Assembly: GCA_034440635.1 (NCBI GenBank)
Contig: JAOTON010000767.1
Coordinates: 1,674,001-1,738,000 of the forward strand
Reading direction: 5' to 3'
From: Lepas anatifera
Taxonomy: Eukaryota; Arthropoda; Thecostraca; Lepadidae
DNA: 64,000 nucleotides
This document shows, one piece after another, positions 13,401-25,611 of the stretch. The position numbers and the translations under genes were made by a program. The notes below the pieces were generated by a model, which saw only the letters and a list, made by a program, of their open reading frames with translations, was not told the origin of the DNA and made no database searches. Positions within the stretch are counted from its first letter, which is position 1, and every line of letters begins with the position of its first letter.

Positions 13401-13893
13401 TTGCCTGTGCGTGAACCGCCGAGCGGAGATTCCACCAGAGCGCGCTGGATGCTTGTTAGTCGTCTTCTCCCTAATTGGCAAGTTGTTAGATGTTATTCAA
13501 GCGTCATTGTGCCGACATTCTCGCAATAATAAACTGTGACTGGATAGTAAAACTGGACTGCTCTCAGTGCCCTGGATCTCGACATGACGCGGTTCGCCTG
13601 TAACGTCACCACCGTCCGCCGATCACCGCCAGCTTCCGCCACGCGCAGTGCCCCGATGACGTCACGCCGCCCCCGGGATCAGCTGGTGACTCGCGACGAG
13701 TGGCATGGTGACGCACGCGTGCACAACAGAGCCTGGGTCTTGGTGATGGTGTATATCATGGTGGAGTAGTTCTCGCTGCTTAGGGAAGGAGGAAGCAAGG
13801 GGAGACGCAGACATTGTGCAAATGTTTTCTGGCGGGCGAGAGACAGCACACATCAAAATTTCGTTGGTTTTGTTTTGAACAAATGGGCATGCC
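10421..13893. other. Non-coding stretch
   Basis: No supported exon or element. It contains a nested palindrome with AGGTCA half-sites (12131-12191), described separately, and a full CRE motif at 13657-13664. A minus-strand frame at 13085-13309 has no known domain. Confidence 0.45.
12131..12191. promoter_or_regulatory. Nested palindrome with nuclear-receptor half-sites
   Basis: ACGTGACCT at 12131-12139 is perfectly inverted as AGGTCACGT at 12183-12191. Inside lies a second perfect inverted pair, GACCTCAG (12166-12173) and CTGAGGTC (12180-12187), with a 6-bp spacer. AGGTCA/TGACCT is the half-site of nuclear receptors, including ecdysone-type receptors, but the spacing does not match a classical IR1 element. 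Function is speculative. Confidence 0.3.
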
Positions 13894-13901
13894 CGTGCAG
13901 C

Positions 13902-14123
13902 CATAGGCGGATCCAGGATTGCCAATCGGGAGGGCGCCATCTCGGGCGGGGGCGCCACTTTTGAACGGCAAACCTATCAGATGGGCGCACAATCCTATCG
14001 GTGGGCGCTGATTTTTGCACCCTGGGGGGAAGCAACATTTCAGGGGCGCCATCGACCTTTCAGGGGGCGCCGAGAGGGTCGATCGGGGGGGCACGTGCCC
14101 CTTGCCCCCTGGATCCGCCTATG
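13902..14123. mobile_element. hAT-type MITE with perfect TIRs and 8-bp TSD
   Basis: The element begins with CATAGGCGGATCCAGG (13902-13917) and ends with its exact reverse complement (14108-14123), giving 16-bp perfect terminal inverted repeats. It is flanked by identical 8-bp duplications, CGTGCAGC, at 13894-13901 and 14124-14131. Eight-bp target duplications are the hallmark of hAT transposases. At 222 bp it cannot encode a transposase, so it is non-autonomous. Perfect ends suggest a recent insertion. The interior is G/C-rich and any open frames in it are incidental. Confidence 0.9.
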
Positions 14124-14131
14124 CGTGCAGC

Positions 14132-16208
14132 AAATAGTGAAGCTTCTTGCTCATGCTGCAGTGTACATCTTATTGTAGTCATCATATGTTGTGAGGTTTG
14201 GCATTTGATGTCCTTCTTGGATGGTGCGAAATGATATTAGCTCGACTAATCTTGAATAGACCAGAAAACAGACCTTCAGCAACAGCCGTAATGCATATTG
14301 TACCGTTAGCCAGTATAGAAATAACCAAGAGCCTGCCCTTCTCAAAGTTTCACCGCAGCCCAAGTTTCATTTGAAACCTGCGCGGTTGGGTAACCCCAAA
14401 ACGAGCACGTCATGACACCTTCATTTCTGGGGAGCTGCCAGCCGGACGCTGAACATGTGACCCTGGTCGGTTGACAAACCGAGGAACCCAGCGGGGATCA
14501 GAGTGAAACCACGACACCCAGGCTGACTTGGCATTAGGAGAGCGGCACCGAAACACTGTAAACCTCGGGAACTAGGGGAGTTTGACTGCTGTCTGAGTTT
14601 TTGCCTTTCTGGATGTTCATACTGATGTTAATGTAAGCACTCTTAAAAAGGAATTCAACATGATGACACCTTGCACAGTGTTATGTTTTGGGCCACCTCA
14701 ATCTTCGCACGCGCTGCTGCTAGATCTGCGTAGGGGTCAGTGTCACGATGTGTTTATCCAGTGCTTTTTCCTAACGCAAGCTGCACTCGTGACGGGTTTG
14801 TTGATGGACGCGCGGTGCCAGTGTGGCAGGGTTGTTGTGGAGGGGCGTGCTGAACTTTTTCAGAGTGCGTTGTGCAATGCTTGCCATTTGGTGATCGGTG
14901 ACGTCCGCAGGGTCGAAACGCGATCAATTGATTGACGCGGGCAACGCCCACACTGGGTCAGAGCGCAGCATGCTCTCATTGTGCCAGCACGCGGCCGCAC
15001 TGCAGCCAGGCTGAGGTCGTTGATACCGATGGAAATTGTTAGCAAATGGTGTACCGTGGTAACGTTTCTCTGTCAAATTTAGTTTCTTCTTTCTTATTTC
15101 TTTTACTGACGTATGCCTATGCGTAGCCATTACTTAAAGATGCTTAAGTTATTTTATGTAAAAAAACAACTATTCGATCCTTGATGCATGCCTATAAATA
15201 TTTGCCTTACAAGCTCGGGCCCGTCTTGTTCTTCGTCGGTAAAGTGATCTCCAGGACGCGCGCACCCATCATCTATCCTACAAACTGGAGGAGCTAACTA
15301 TGGGTCCTTGCTCCATTATAAGCAAGAACCTATAGCTACAGTTGGGTAATTCCACTATCTGCAGATCAGAAAAGATATGGCAAATAGTGTATAATAAGCT
15401 GATTTGGTACCATTGTGCAGAACCTATTTTCCTCCGCGAGGAAGCTGGTAGCCTTGATCATGATCTAGAGGTCATCCGCACAGATAACGCACACACCGGA
15501 AACACCGGGGCCATGGGTCTGCGTCGTGGCCCGGTGAGGTAGGACTTTGCGGGCGTGCACGCTCTCTGGGTGTCCGCTGACCCAGTTCTCCTCCTGAGGC
15601 GGCTGTCGAAGCCCTCCTCGCAGCAAAAAGAGGTGAACACGCGGCGCCGGCCCGACCACGCCGCCGAGGGTGTGGGGAGCTGCCAATGGGAACCCAGCGG
15701 GCAAGGACAGATGGCCAGCCCTCCCTCGCATTCTTCATTGTGTTATGCCCCAACCCTTCCTGTGCGCGCCGCGCCAGCAGCCGGCTGCGAGGGGGAGGGG
15801 GCGTAGCCACGCCGGGCTCTGGCCGGGGAGGGGCAGGTGCTGGAAGCAGGGAGGGGTGCCTCGTAGAGGTCACTAAGGTCCTGCAAATGAAACCAATCCA
15901 GCAGGTATGGGAATTGCGGCCGCCTCTCGGGCGTCTGGCGTCCCCATTCTAACAACGGGCGGCGAAATTCCGTCGCACTTGTTTGCGTAAAACGGCGCTG
16001 TGTGCCCGGCCCGGACGGGACAGGCCTGACCGGCTCCAGATGAGATTACGGGAGAGCGGAGGGACTGGAACCTTCGATAATTGAGGTAACCGGAACTGAG
16101 AACACCCAACCCTCAACGGACCTCAGTCCATAGGCATATCTGGTAGTTAAAGCTCCTGTGGATGACGTTGAGTACTTATTTATTTGTTTGGACAGTGGGC
16201 TTGTTTAG
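14132..16208. other. Non-coding stretch, partly CpG-rich
   Basis: No element or exon is recognised. The part at 15450-15960 is GC-rich and open in many frames on both strands (up to 133 codons at 15472-15873, minus). These frames are mutually overlapping and lack known domains. Confidence 0.4.
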
Positions 16209-16210
16209 GT

Positions 16211-16260
16211 GGGTGCCATATGACCCACGCTGTCGGTGGGCCCTAAAACCCGAAATATGC
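16211..16260 (+). mobile_element. SINE/LINE-like 3' tail fragment, copy 2
   Basis: It contains GGGTGCCATATGACCCACGC, followed by a GGGCCCTAAAACCC block and AAATATGCTGATG. This matches, in the opposite orientation, the fragment at 2698-2757 in motif order and spacing. The 5' portion is too diverged to delimit. Confidence 0.5.
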
Positions 16261-16749
16261 TGATGTTTAGAGACAGTCTCAGTATCTAGCCATACTTGCG
16301 TAGTTTGCGTTATTATGTGCCAACTGTAGTGTCGGCACGTCTCACTCAGTGGGAAGAAGGAGATAACTGAATAAAGCTCACGGGTTATAGGTTTCCCTAT
16401 GCTGCCCGAGCATATTTCCCCTTCACTTTTGGACTTAACCTATGCTTGTTACTTCAATAAAGTTACAGGTTGGCATTGGTTAACATTCTGCGGTTAGCCA
16501 TGATAGGAACTGATGCAGAAATAATGGGAATGGAACGATATCATTAGCGCCATTAGCGACGGACTATTTGCCCTTTGTTATCATTTAGATCCCCGATAAG
16601 GTAAACCACAGAACAAACACTAGCGATGCTGATCGACAGCACCCTTTCATCGCTGCCGCCCTTTCAGCTTTACGTCCAAATGGTGTGCGTGAGCCAAGCA
16701 CTACCACGACACTTTCGGGGTCTACCTAATTTTGGCATGCTCTAGCCAC

Positions 16750-17290
16750 GCCTCCAGTTTAACCCTGAGTCCTTCTCCACTCTTCTTCTGGAAGAGTCAG
16801 TCTCCTCAGCGGTGCCCGCCGCTGCAGTTCACGTGTGTAAATCACGCGCGCTGGCGGTCGACAGCAGCTGCTGGGGCCGCCGTTTCGCATCTCTCCTGGT
16901 GGCCGCAGGAGGTGCGGAAGTCAGTGCCGGCGCCGGCAAGGGGTCAGGTCAGCCGCCCGGCCACGTCGCACAGATGGCGCGCCGCTCTCGCGCCATCTGT
17001 CGCCGGCCGCGCCGAATTTTTGCCGCACGCAGCACTACCAAAAAAGGCGCGACTCTGAGCGTCCGCACGCTGGAAAGCAGCTCAGCCGCGTGCGTGCGGA
17101 ATTGGCTGAGACTCGTGGTGTATTTTCGCCGGTTTTTAGCAGGCTGTCGGTTGTTCGGTGGTGGGTAGTCAGCTGGTGGCTTCTGCTGCTGCTCATGCTG
17201 CCGTCGGCGCTCCTCCGTTTTCCTAGAAGCTGCGGCGGTTGTTTCCATGCACAACCGCACGGCCGCAGGCGGCTCTAAACCTGCACACTG
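16750..17290. other. CpG-rich block with a perfect 12-bp hairpin
   Basis: A GC-rich, CpG-dense segment whose frames overlap on both strands without recognised domains. At 16970-17000, ACAGATGGCGCG is followed after 7 bases by its exact reverse complement. The half-site includes an E-box-like CAGATG. The palindrome could be a dimeric protein-binding site or a chance hairpin in GC-rich DNA. Promoter or enhancer function is a guess. Confidence 0.4.
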
Positions 17291-17567
17291 CTAACCGTTA
17301 GTGCAATTATCGTATTTCTCGGCCACCTGTTAACGTGGTGAGAAAAAGATGGCTGGGTATTTGTTGTGGTTCAGTGGTCAGCTCTACTGTACTCATGCCG
17401 ATATTTGCTTTAAACCTTGGTTTGGTGACCGAGAAATCCATCTAGATGCAGCTCTCATGAGAGTGGTGCAAATAAGAATTTGGCTATATGATTAACTTGT
17501 TCAAAATATGACCACATGTTCAATGAACACAGCTCATGGGTCAAAAGTCATATTTCCGTGACAGATT

Positions 17568-18332
17568 TTATTGTGCGTGATGCGTAACAAGTATCGAAAT
17601 ATTGGATGGATAGGATTCACCTAGGCCCCGTGTCAGCACAGACAAAAAACTAGTTATGTGTTTGACTTCAACCGTGACTGCACTATCTTTCGGCGCGCAG
17701 CTTTTCAGCACTACCGTGTGTCGCTTCCTCGGCTGGAGCAGTGCGACTGTCCTGCACACAGCGCTGCGGCCGCCGGTGGTGCCCCCTCGCGTGCCCGGGC
17801 CGATTCCGTTATCCGTGGAGGAAACGGCCCGTGCCGCTGCAGGCGCGGCGCCGTGCGTGGGGTGTGGTGGCACCAGGAAAGTCTGGCGTCCATCCACCCT
17901 GGCACGCCCTCGGTAAATATTGACACCATCTGGTGGTGCCAGAACTCGACCCAACTTGTCGCTCAAGGTCAAACGTAAGGCAGTACCATTGCAGAAACGG
18001 CCTTGGCGGCAGTGAAAAGGCAGCCACAGAAATCGGTTTGAAAAGAAACAGCACATATTCTGCTGAAGCCATGTAGTGCTTTCCGCCTGGATCAGTCTGT
18101 GTTTGGGTTGGCAGGGTGGCTGAGTGGGTCGGTGGGACGCGGGCTGGCGGCGGCAGGATCCGCCCACCCCCAACCCCTCCCCGCCCGTCGGCCGCGCTGT
18201 TGTCATGTCGATAAGTTTGTAGGTCAGCCGTGCCCGGCCCCGGCCGTAGCCACGCGCGGCGTACTGGGGCGTAGCCTCGCCACACGACACCGTGTGCACG
18301 GCGGGCCGAGATCGCTGATCGCCGCAGGGCAT
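17568..18332 (-). other. Longest open frame, 254 codons, unrecognised
   Basis: This minus-strand frame from ATG to stop is the longest in the window. The translation is rich in Arg, Pro, Ala and Gly and shows no signal peptide, repeat, domain or motif that I recognise. Three other long frames overlap the same CpG-rich block (17656-17978 plus, 17809-18285 minus). That argues for low stop-codon density in GC-rich DNA, not selection on one frame. No polyadenylation or splice evidence supports a gene. I would not annotate it as protein-coding without transcript support. Confidence 0.2.
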
Positions 18333-19340
18333 ATTAGCTGACCATGTGTGACCACGGACTAATTGAACTGCTCTTCAGTAATGTGAATGTGATGAAATGT
18401 GAGCTTGTCCTTACTGCCTTATTGCGAGTTATGGTTATAAGAGGGGTATTTTGAATTCATGATTTTATTGATATTTTGTTGAGAGACGCTTGCAAGCTGT
18501 CACACTGCCGTAAATCTCACAAAAGGAGCGGTGTTTCAAAGCGATGGAAGCTATTTGTACTGTGTGTTTTTACAATGCGAAGGCCTGTGGCATGCTCTAT
18601 CTGTATCTGCTTGCCTATCTCGTATTTTCATGTACTTTGCGTTACCGCTCAATGCTAGGTCGTACACAAGCTTGTCCAGGCCGAACGCGCTGGCTCACGT
18701 GAGAACAGTCTACGACCGACTGATTTGACGTTACTTTGGATGAATTGGAATCAATTGTGGACGCCACGCATGTTAAATAAACAACTCGTTTGTCACGCGC
18801 CAGGGCCCTGGACCCGGGAGCCAATCAGACTGGCGGTCATGCGTTAATCACGTCCGGTACCTGCCGCCGGCGCCGTGACTCCAGAACGGGTTAACTGTGA
18901 TTGCTTCGTTTTCGGCTTATCTAAGCATTTCGTGTTGTGTTCCAGTGACTGATATTCGACTTTTCATTCACTCACTCGTTCATGTTGCCTTACTCGGAAG
19001 GCTCTATGAGAGAGGAGGGTCAAGTGTAAAGTTAAAAATAGATTTGTCCGTAGTAGACAGAAAAGCAGAAGAGTAAAAACTGCTCACTGAGACCTCTCCG
19101 TTGGCCCCATTGTTCGGATCGGTGCAGGAGAAGGGCCGGACAACCCGGTTCAGTTCTGCGGGCGCTGCGCCGGAATGTGTGTCACGGCCCCGCGGCACTA
19201 TCGTCGCGTGCGCCCCGTTTTGCGCCGCCCTATGCCGCGGCGCGTGCGACGCTGCGGTGTAAAACACCGTGTATAACGCCGTTGACGTCACCATACATCC
19301 AGCCACCGCAGCCGTCCCCCCTCTGGTGGGAACATGGAAG

Positions 19341-19499
19341 CAGTGGCGAATCCAGGACTTAATTTCGTGGGGCGGGGGGCTAAGGGACTCCAGGCCCCGT
19401 CGTCATGCCTCGGAACAGACTCCGGCTACACAGCTGCTGTAGGCACTCCGACATTTGGGGGGGGGTTGAGCCTCCTAGTCTCCCTTGTATCCGTCGCAA
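19341..19499 (+). mobile_element. hAT-like MITE, family 2, copy A
   Basis: It starts CAGTGGCGAATCCAGGACTT and ends near CCTTGTATCCGTCGCA. Two other copies at 30636-30797 and 48065-48215 share the start (CAGTGNCGGATCCA), the internal GGCACTC..ATTT block followed by a G-run, and the end (CCTTGTATCCGC-type). The right terminus is diverged and no intact target duplication is seen, so this copy is old. Confidence 0.7.
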
Positions 19500-22400
19500 T
19501 ATTGGGAGGGGTCGCTGCTCAGTGGACGGTTGGTCCACCCGTTCAAGTGCGTGTGCATTGCTTAATTCTGCGGCACGGCGTTGCCACTGTCCCGCAGAAT
19601 TGAACAGTGGAAGTGGCATCAACTTATGCATTTGTTTGTCGGCTAGACCATTTTTAGTAAATCTTTTGTGTCATTGGAGCCGCAGTAAATCGCAAATAAA
19701 AAAGAAATGTTCAGTCCTAAATGTTCGATATCTTTACTAATTTTGGTGCAACAGTGTTTTCTGGATTATAATTCAACACCTAAATGTGAGGAAAAGATGC
19801 CTATTTTCCAGGACGAGGGACCTCGTCGCCATTCCCGCAGATACCCCGATGGCGATGCCTCTGATTTTGAGAAAGTTGACTCATAAACCTAAATAAAGAA
19901 ACGTTCCCCTTGAGCGCAATGTCACGAAGGACAAGAAAACCTATCCAGAATCTTTCTGACCTTTAATCATTACCTTTTGATGTTGTGTTGCGAGAGTTAA
20001 TCTAAAAACATTTAATATGGTATTCTCCAGGGCTGCGGAGTGGATGAAGATAGTAGGCTGCTTTTTGAGACACCTAGGCTTTTATTTTTTTAATTAGTTC
20101 TCGTATAATTTGTATTCCTTTGCGACATTCAAGTCAGGCCTATACATACTTTCGACTCATATAACCAGGGACAATATTTCTGGGCTAGTTATCTGGTCAG
20201 TTTTTTTGCCAGACTAGTATTTTGTTCACTGGAATACTTTGTATCACCTTTCTTCTCCATTGGTGATGACCGCAGGGCATGAAGTGTTCTAGTAGTGATA
20301 AACCATACATGTTCCCTGCAGCTTTTTCAGTAGACTCTTATTCGGAGTCAAACTGAAACAAGAGGCCGTTCAGATCCAGGCGGGGTTCCACCCGAATTTG
20401 TGATGCGCAATAACGTTGGGCGTGTATTTCATAGCTTATTACGCTGTAGCCTTTGGAGCTTGCGATCTCTGCATATCATAGCCAATGTTCGCTCAGAACC
20501 AAGTGCGACACCAGCGAATCGTAAAACAAAGCCCAGGTGTGTATTTTGTTGCATCACAGTCACAGTTGCGTTTTCAGTTCGGGTAATGCTGCATGCAACC
20601 GCCACATGGTCGCGAAATTAACGTGTCTGTTACTGCGTGGGAAGCGAAACACGACCGTGCGGTCTGCAGAATAAGTTGGCGTCCGTGGTGGAGCGCAGCG
20701 TTCCTGACCACTTCCCATGTCCTTACTGGGTTACCAGTTTTATGCCGTGGCGAGTTGTCATGAGACCGACTTCAGCTTAAGGGTGCGAGCGCCGGTTGAA
20801 TTAGCACTGATTTGCGAGAACTAAAACGCATCGTAAACGCCCTGCTTCTCGACTTTAGGACCCTCTCGCTGCTGCGAAGTGCCGCCCGTGGCAGCAAACT
20901 ATATTGCGGGTAACGTTTTATGATTTTTGATATCGCTTTAACTCTTCTTGCCGGTACTCATCTGTCATAGTGGCAAATTGAGCACGGGCCGGGCGTCATT
21001 TGTTGGTTCCCGTAACATTACTGCGGTCGTGTTGTCAAAATGACTGCGTTAGTTACGACTGGCACCAACGCAAGCAGGAATAATAAAGTCTATATCTGAT
21101 GTCTGAGAACGGCAAGTGTGACAAGTCTGTTTCGGCCTTTTACTGCGTCAGATCTGCTGATTCTGATAGATCGTATCTCGGTGGCACTCCTCTCCGTCTC
21201 ACGTGTTTCCATTGTGATAGAAAAGTGAAATCAACCGTGCAATCCTGGCCTAATTTATCTTCGATTTTAGCACAGAGTCGTGATGGCCTCTCCTCCCGTT
21301 GCTGGTCATTGAGTTTTATACACGCGATCAGTGCTGCACCGCTTTCGTTGAGCGCAGCCAGGAAAGTGGCGGCCGCGCCACTCAAGGGTAACCATGGTGA
21401 TTTAACGCGACGCCTGGCCGACGCTAATGCGGCCAAGATCAAAGGCCGACCAGAAGGCAGCCCTGTATCTGTCGTGTAAGATCGAGTTTATTGTGTCGAC
21501 TCTGAGGCCGGAAACATGGGAGCCGCTCGGCGCCGAACTCTACCATTATTCTTAGCGGTGGTTAAGTGTTGGCCGCTCGTGCTTACAACGCTGTGTTACG
21601 GCACCAGCGAGCCTTGAGCTAAATCAGTGTGAAATTTACATGCTCTTCCACGAAACAAGGAGTGGTTGGCGGCGGTCGTCTGGAGCCGGTTCGGTAAATG
21701 GCTGGAAACTGATGATGGCATCGCCGTCGGCTCGCCGCTGGTGTGTGGCGTGGGGTTTGATGGCGCTGTCATACGTCAATGGACAAACAACATACCGTGA
21801 CAGGCAGGGCATTTTTAGGAAGTCGGTGGGGGCATTTCTTGTGCTGGCCATTATAGTCTTCAGGGGTCAAGACCCGATTTTGAGGGTTTTAATACAACTT
21901 AGACGCGTTAGTGTTAAAAATGTTTTTTTTTATTTATTGCAAGTTTGGATTAAGGTGTTGCCAGGCCTGGTTTTTCAGCGGAAAGGTCAGACCGAGTTAG
22001 AAAAGGGGCCAAGAGGGGCAAAATTTTATTTCCACTAAAATAGCCAAATAAAAACCATAAAGCCAGATTTGAGGCTAAAACGACCCTAGCGGTAGTCACA
22101 AACCACAGAAAAACGACTTGTATCACTGTTTAAAACTAATTGTTGACAGTTTGATATTGACTTGACGTAATATTTTCAGCACACTACCCATCGATAGGAA
22201 GCCGGGTTGCCCTTCCAACCCCGCGAGGCCATCGAATGATTTATCCACATCAATCATCATTATCAATCACCCCCTCACTTTTTGACCATAATTTCCTGGT
22301 CTCGTCAAAATGGGAATGAACCGGAAATTTGTATAACCAGCCGCTGCGGAAGGCAACGAGGGCCCAAATTCAAAGTTTTTGGTACTAACGTGGAAAGTTT

Positions 22401-23878
22401 GCTGTCGCATCAGGTTGAGTTTGGCTGGCCCTACTTTTTGCCGGTGGCGACGCTTATGTATACTACCACCACAATAATAAATTAAAGGCTATCACTTCAT
22501 ACCGCCACACCAGCAACCAGTCTTACGCACTTTGACTACACCGTGTCCCGTCTAATCCACGAAACGAGCTCTTAGCGCTGACAACTGACTGCGTGTTAAA
22601 TGTGAGCATCATGAAATGTCACGGTACTGGCTGGATGTGGGCTTCCGGTCGGATGGAACGGATGTTTGATTGGTTGTAGGCCAGCGTTCATCTCCAGCGT
22701 TTGATTGTTGATGCCGAGGCTGCTTTGCCGGGATTTCCCGTAACTAGCGCTTTGTTTCGTCTTCACACGATGGAGTAGACAGCCAGGAGAAAATTTTTAA
22801 ACACAATTTTTGTGGATTGCCAATTTGGGCCAAATAGGGTTATAATTATCGGGTGGTGTTCTGTCTTATTTTCGTTAGGCGAGTCTGCATTTGGTCAACT
22901 TTAGTCATCTGTGTATTTCACTGGGGCCAATTTCCGGCACTGGGGGACATTTCGGCCGACTGGGGCAAATGCCATTTAACATGTTAAAAATGGCCTGGTG
23001 ACAGGGGTATAGTTTTTGGGGGAGGGTGGCGGTAGGCTTCAACGGATTCTACAATGTTAATCTTGGGAGGACGGGGTCAGTGACTGGAATGGTGAGTAGA
23101 CGTTAAATGACAGCGGTTAAATGTGTTGCCGTCTGTTGCGTTGCTTCTATGATCAGCTGTGTATTTTTAAATGCGACAGATTAAAGCTTACGTCAGCGAA
23201 ATAGAAACATATGGTTGCTGACTGAAGGTCACACCATGTGTTCAGTTAGCAGTCATTGCCATGAGTTGCCGTGTAATCTGTCTCGTTGGTGCTCTGTGAA
23301 GTGATTTACGGATAATTTCCAACGCCTGGTAGGCACGTAGTACGCTATTCAGGCTCATATCAGGAGCTTGCAACCGATTACAGGCCATAAATAGACATGC
23401 ATGAAAACCGGGTAATTCACCCCATTGGCGGTGTCCGACGTGCGTTGTCACGTGACGTGGGATGACAGTCAAGTGATGTGGGATGACAGTGGACCTGACG
23501 GCGGGCGTGGCCTGTGTACTGCCCGGGCCAGTTTGCAGTTTGGGTGTGGTAGTTGCATTGCCGCCCCCCTCCCCGTCCACTCCACGTGATTCTATCGGAG
23601 CTTGTGCGCAGTTGCGGCGCGTGTGTGATCGGTGGCTCACGTGACAAATGAGTCACACGCTCACACTCTTGCATTAATATCCACTTTCTGATAATCGGCT
23701 CCAGGAGACTGTCTTCTCAAAGAGTGAGCCTCAGGACGGGCTTCGGTCAACCATAAACTTTGTAATCCAGCCAGGTGTCATTAAGCGAACCAGAATGAAA
23801 CAAATAACACAGCCAGTTGCGAAAGTTCCTTGCGTTTTAAGGCGCTTTAACTTCCAAGTTTATATCACAATGACACAT
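19500..23878. other. Non-coding stretch, nothing firmly recognised
   Basis: About 4.4 kb without a supported exon or delimitable element. Frames of 100-132 codons at 21099-21479, 21640-22038 and 23242-23640 are unrecognised and are mostly shadowed by frames on the other strand. Confidence 0.45.
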
Positions 23879-24172
23879 CTAGATAAAGCAGAGCTGATAT
23901 AAACACTTGAGCGCAATCGGACTCTGTCCTGCGAAATAGACACGGCACTGGTTCATGGTCCGATCTACGTTATAAAGCGCCCGTATAATTTCGGATTGGT
24001 TTATAGCTAAAAATCGACGTGATGGTGCTTTGGCTGGATCATACGCTCCCTTTACTCGTAGAGTTTTACCTCGTGTATCAAAGACAGTTATTCTGATGGA
24101 ACCAAATGATGTTGACAGGGCCTCAGGAATGTTTGAAGCATCATATGCAAACATTGTGATACCTTCCCACAT
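23879..24172 (-). other. Unrecognised 97-codon frame, possible coding relic
   Basis: The minus-strand translation begins MWEGITMFAYDASNIPEALS and ends in LYQLCFI. Its amino-acid mix looks more protein-like than most chance frames here: no long biased runs, and moderate codon use in AT-rich DNA. I recognise no family. It has no adjacent promoter, polyadenylation signal or clear splice sites, and it lies next to a MITE. It could be an exon, a relic of a mobile-element gene, or chance. Confidence 0.2.
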
Positions 24173-24260
24173 TGTGAGTCATATTTTCCCCATTGTCTCC
24201 CAGCGTTCGGGAAGACCCAATTGTATGGACTTAAATGGGAAATGTTCGTATCCCTTGTAT

Positions 24261-24536
24261 TAATGGGTGTCAAAAGAAGGGGGAAGGAGGGATGCGTCCC
24301 CGTAATCGCCAATGAGTGGGAACGCCTCCTCAAAATTTTGAACCTTGACTTATTATATTGCATTCTCTCCCTGCTACCTGTGTGAATATACGTAAATGTG
24401 ATGGCGAAGTGCATCGTCGTTAGTGTTTCATGTGCAGCCAAATTATCAAAATTTGCCTCCCAGCACCCGGCCCCAGTCATTGCAAGCCTGAGGCCGGCCT
24501 CCCCCCCCCAAGCGCAATGTCGTGGTGACACCCCTG
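24261..24536. mobile_element. Probable MITE with GGGTGTCA/TGACACCC ends
   Basis: The left end contains TAATGGGTGTCA and the right end TGACACCCCTG, which are inverse of each other over at least 8 bp. Read from the right end, the sequence starts CAGGGGTGTCACCACGACAT, a form common at hAT termini. The interior includes a C8-C9 run at about 24501-24509 and no long frame of its own. The left end is diverged and no target duplication is clear. Confidence 0.5.
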
Positions 24537-25453
24537 GGTGAATATATTTTTGTTTCTGCCGCCTCGCTTCTAAAATATTTGTAACATGAATTCCTGTGAA
24601 ATTAATGGTCTGTCTCTGTTTCAGGTCTTTCACTGACTGGTTCAACCTACTGGCTGGATCGCCCATCAGCAGCGGTGCGTTCTTTTTCAACTCCGTGAGC
24701 TCACGCAAGTTTCTTCTGCGGGCGGGTAGCGGGTACCGTCGACTGCACGTGAACGCCTGAGAATTCCACGTCAGAAGTGAAAACACAAATGTGCGCTCCG
24801 GCTCGAAACTAAGCTACAGTGAAAACGGACGAGCGCAGGTGAACTGTGGTGTTTGCGCGTTGATCAACGGTGACGTCACCGGTGGCTTCGGTAGCCGTGG
24901 CTCCCCTTCCCGCCATTGAGGGGCCCAGTGGCGTCCTGTCTACCCCAGCCGGTAGCCGCCACCACGTGGCGTCCATGCACGCTGAAATGGCTGCCAAGGA
25001 GGTGAGCGCCCACTCAGAGCAGCCGCTCTCTTAGCATGCAGTTTCATGTGAGGATTGTGTTGGATTTGATGAGGCCCTTAGGGTCACTATTTGTGGTTTT
25101 TGAATACTTGTGCACTTGCAAATTTACGAATTGCCATTGAATTACCATTATTTATTTTGTCCAGACTTGTTATATTTCTTCAGTTAAGAGTTATCTCACC
25201 CGAGAAACGTCTGGCGATCTACTCCGACAGCTATTGCAAATATCCGTTTTCAATTTTATTGAACGGGTGCTGGTTGTCGCCAAGTTATTTGTTCCTTATC
25301 TATTAGTACTTTTGTCCAACTGCCTGGTCGATACAAAGTATGAGAAAGGCAAGCCACCTTCTCTGGACATATTTTAATTCAACTACGTCGGTTCAAGTAT
25401 ATTGGGAATAGAGACTGTCACCCAACGGCGTTTTAAACCTACTGCGTCAAGTC

Positions 25454-25611
25454 CACTGGTGACATAACTGAGGGGGGGCGGGCACCGGGGCACGGTGCAC
25501 CCCCACTTAAATAATAAATTTTAACACTAACCATTTGGCATTGACTGGAAATAAATGGGCTAAGAAGCCTATAGTGCCTCCCCCTTCAATTTGGATGTCC
25601 CGACGTCACTG
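25454..25611. mobile_element. hAT-type MITE with perfect 8-bp TSD
   Basis: The element starts CACTGGTGACAT and ends ATGTCCCGACGTCACTG, so the outer CA-TG ends are inverted but imperfect. It is flanked on both sides by the identical 8-mer GTCAAGTC (25446-25453 and 25612-25619). Eight-bp duplication and CA..TG-type ends indicate hAT mobilisation. The element is 158 bp with no coding capacity. Its termini differ from those of the 13.9-kb MITE and of family 2, so it is a third hAT-related family. Confidence 0.85.

Noticed and set aside
17568..18332. 254-codon minus-strand frame as a gene
   Set aside because: It is the longest frame, but it lies in CpG-rich DNA with several equally open overlapping frames, no domain and no gene signals. 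It is kept only as an unrecognised frame.
24088..24786. 232-codon minus frame as a gene
   Set aside because: It reads straight through a probable MITE (24261-24536), including its C-run and terminal repeat, so it is not a natural coding sequence.
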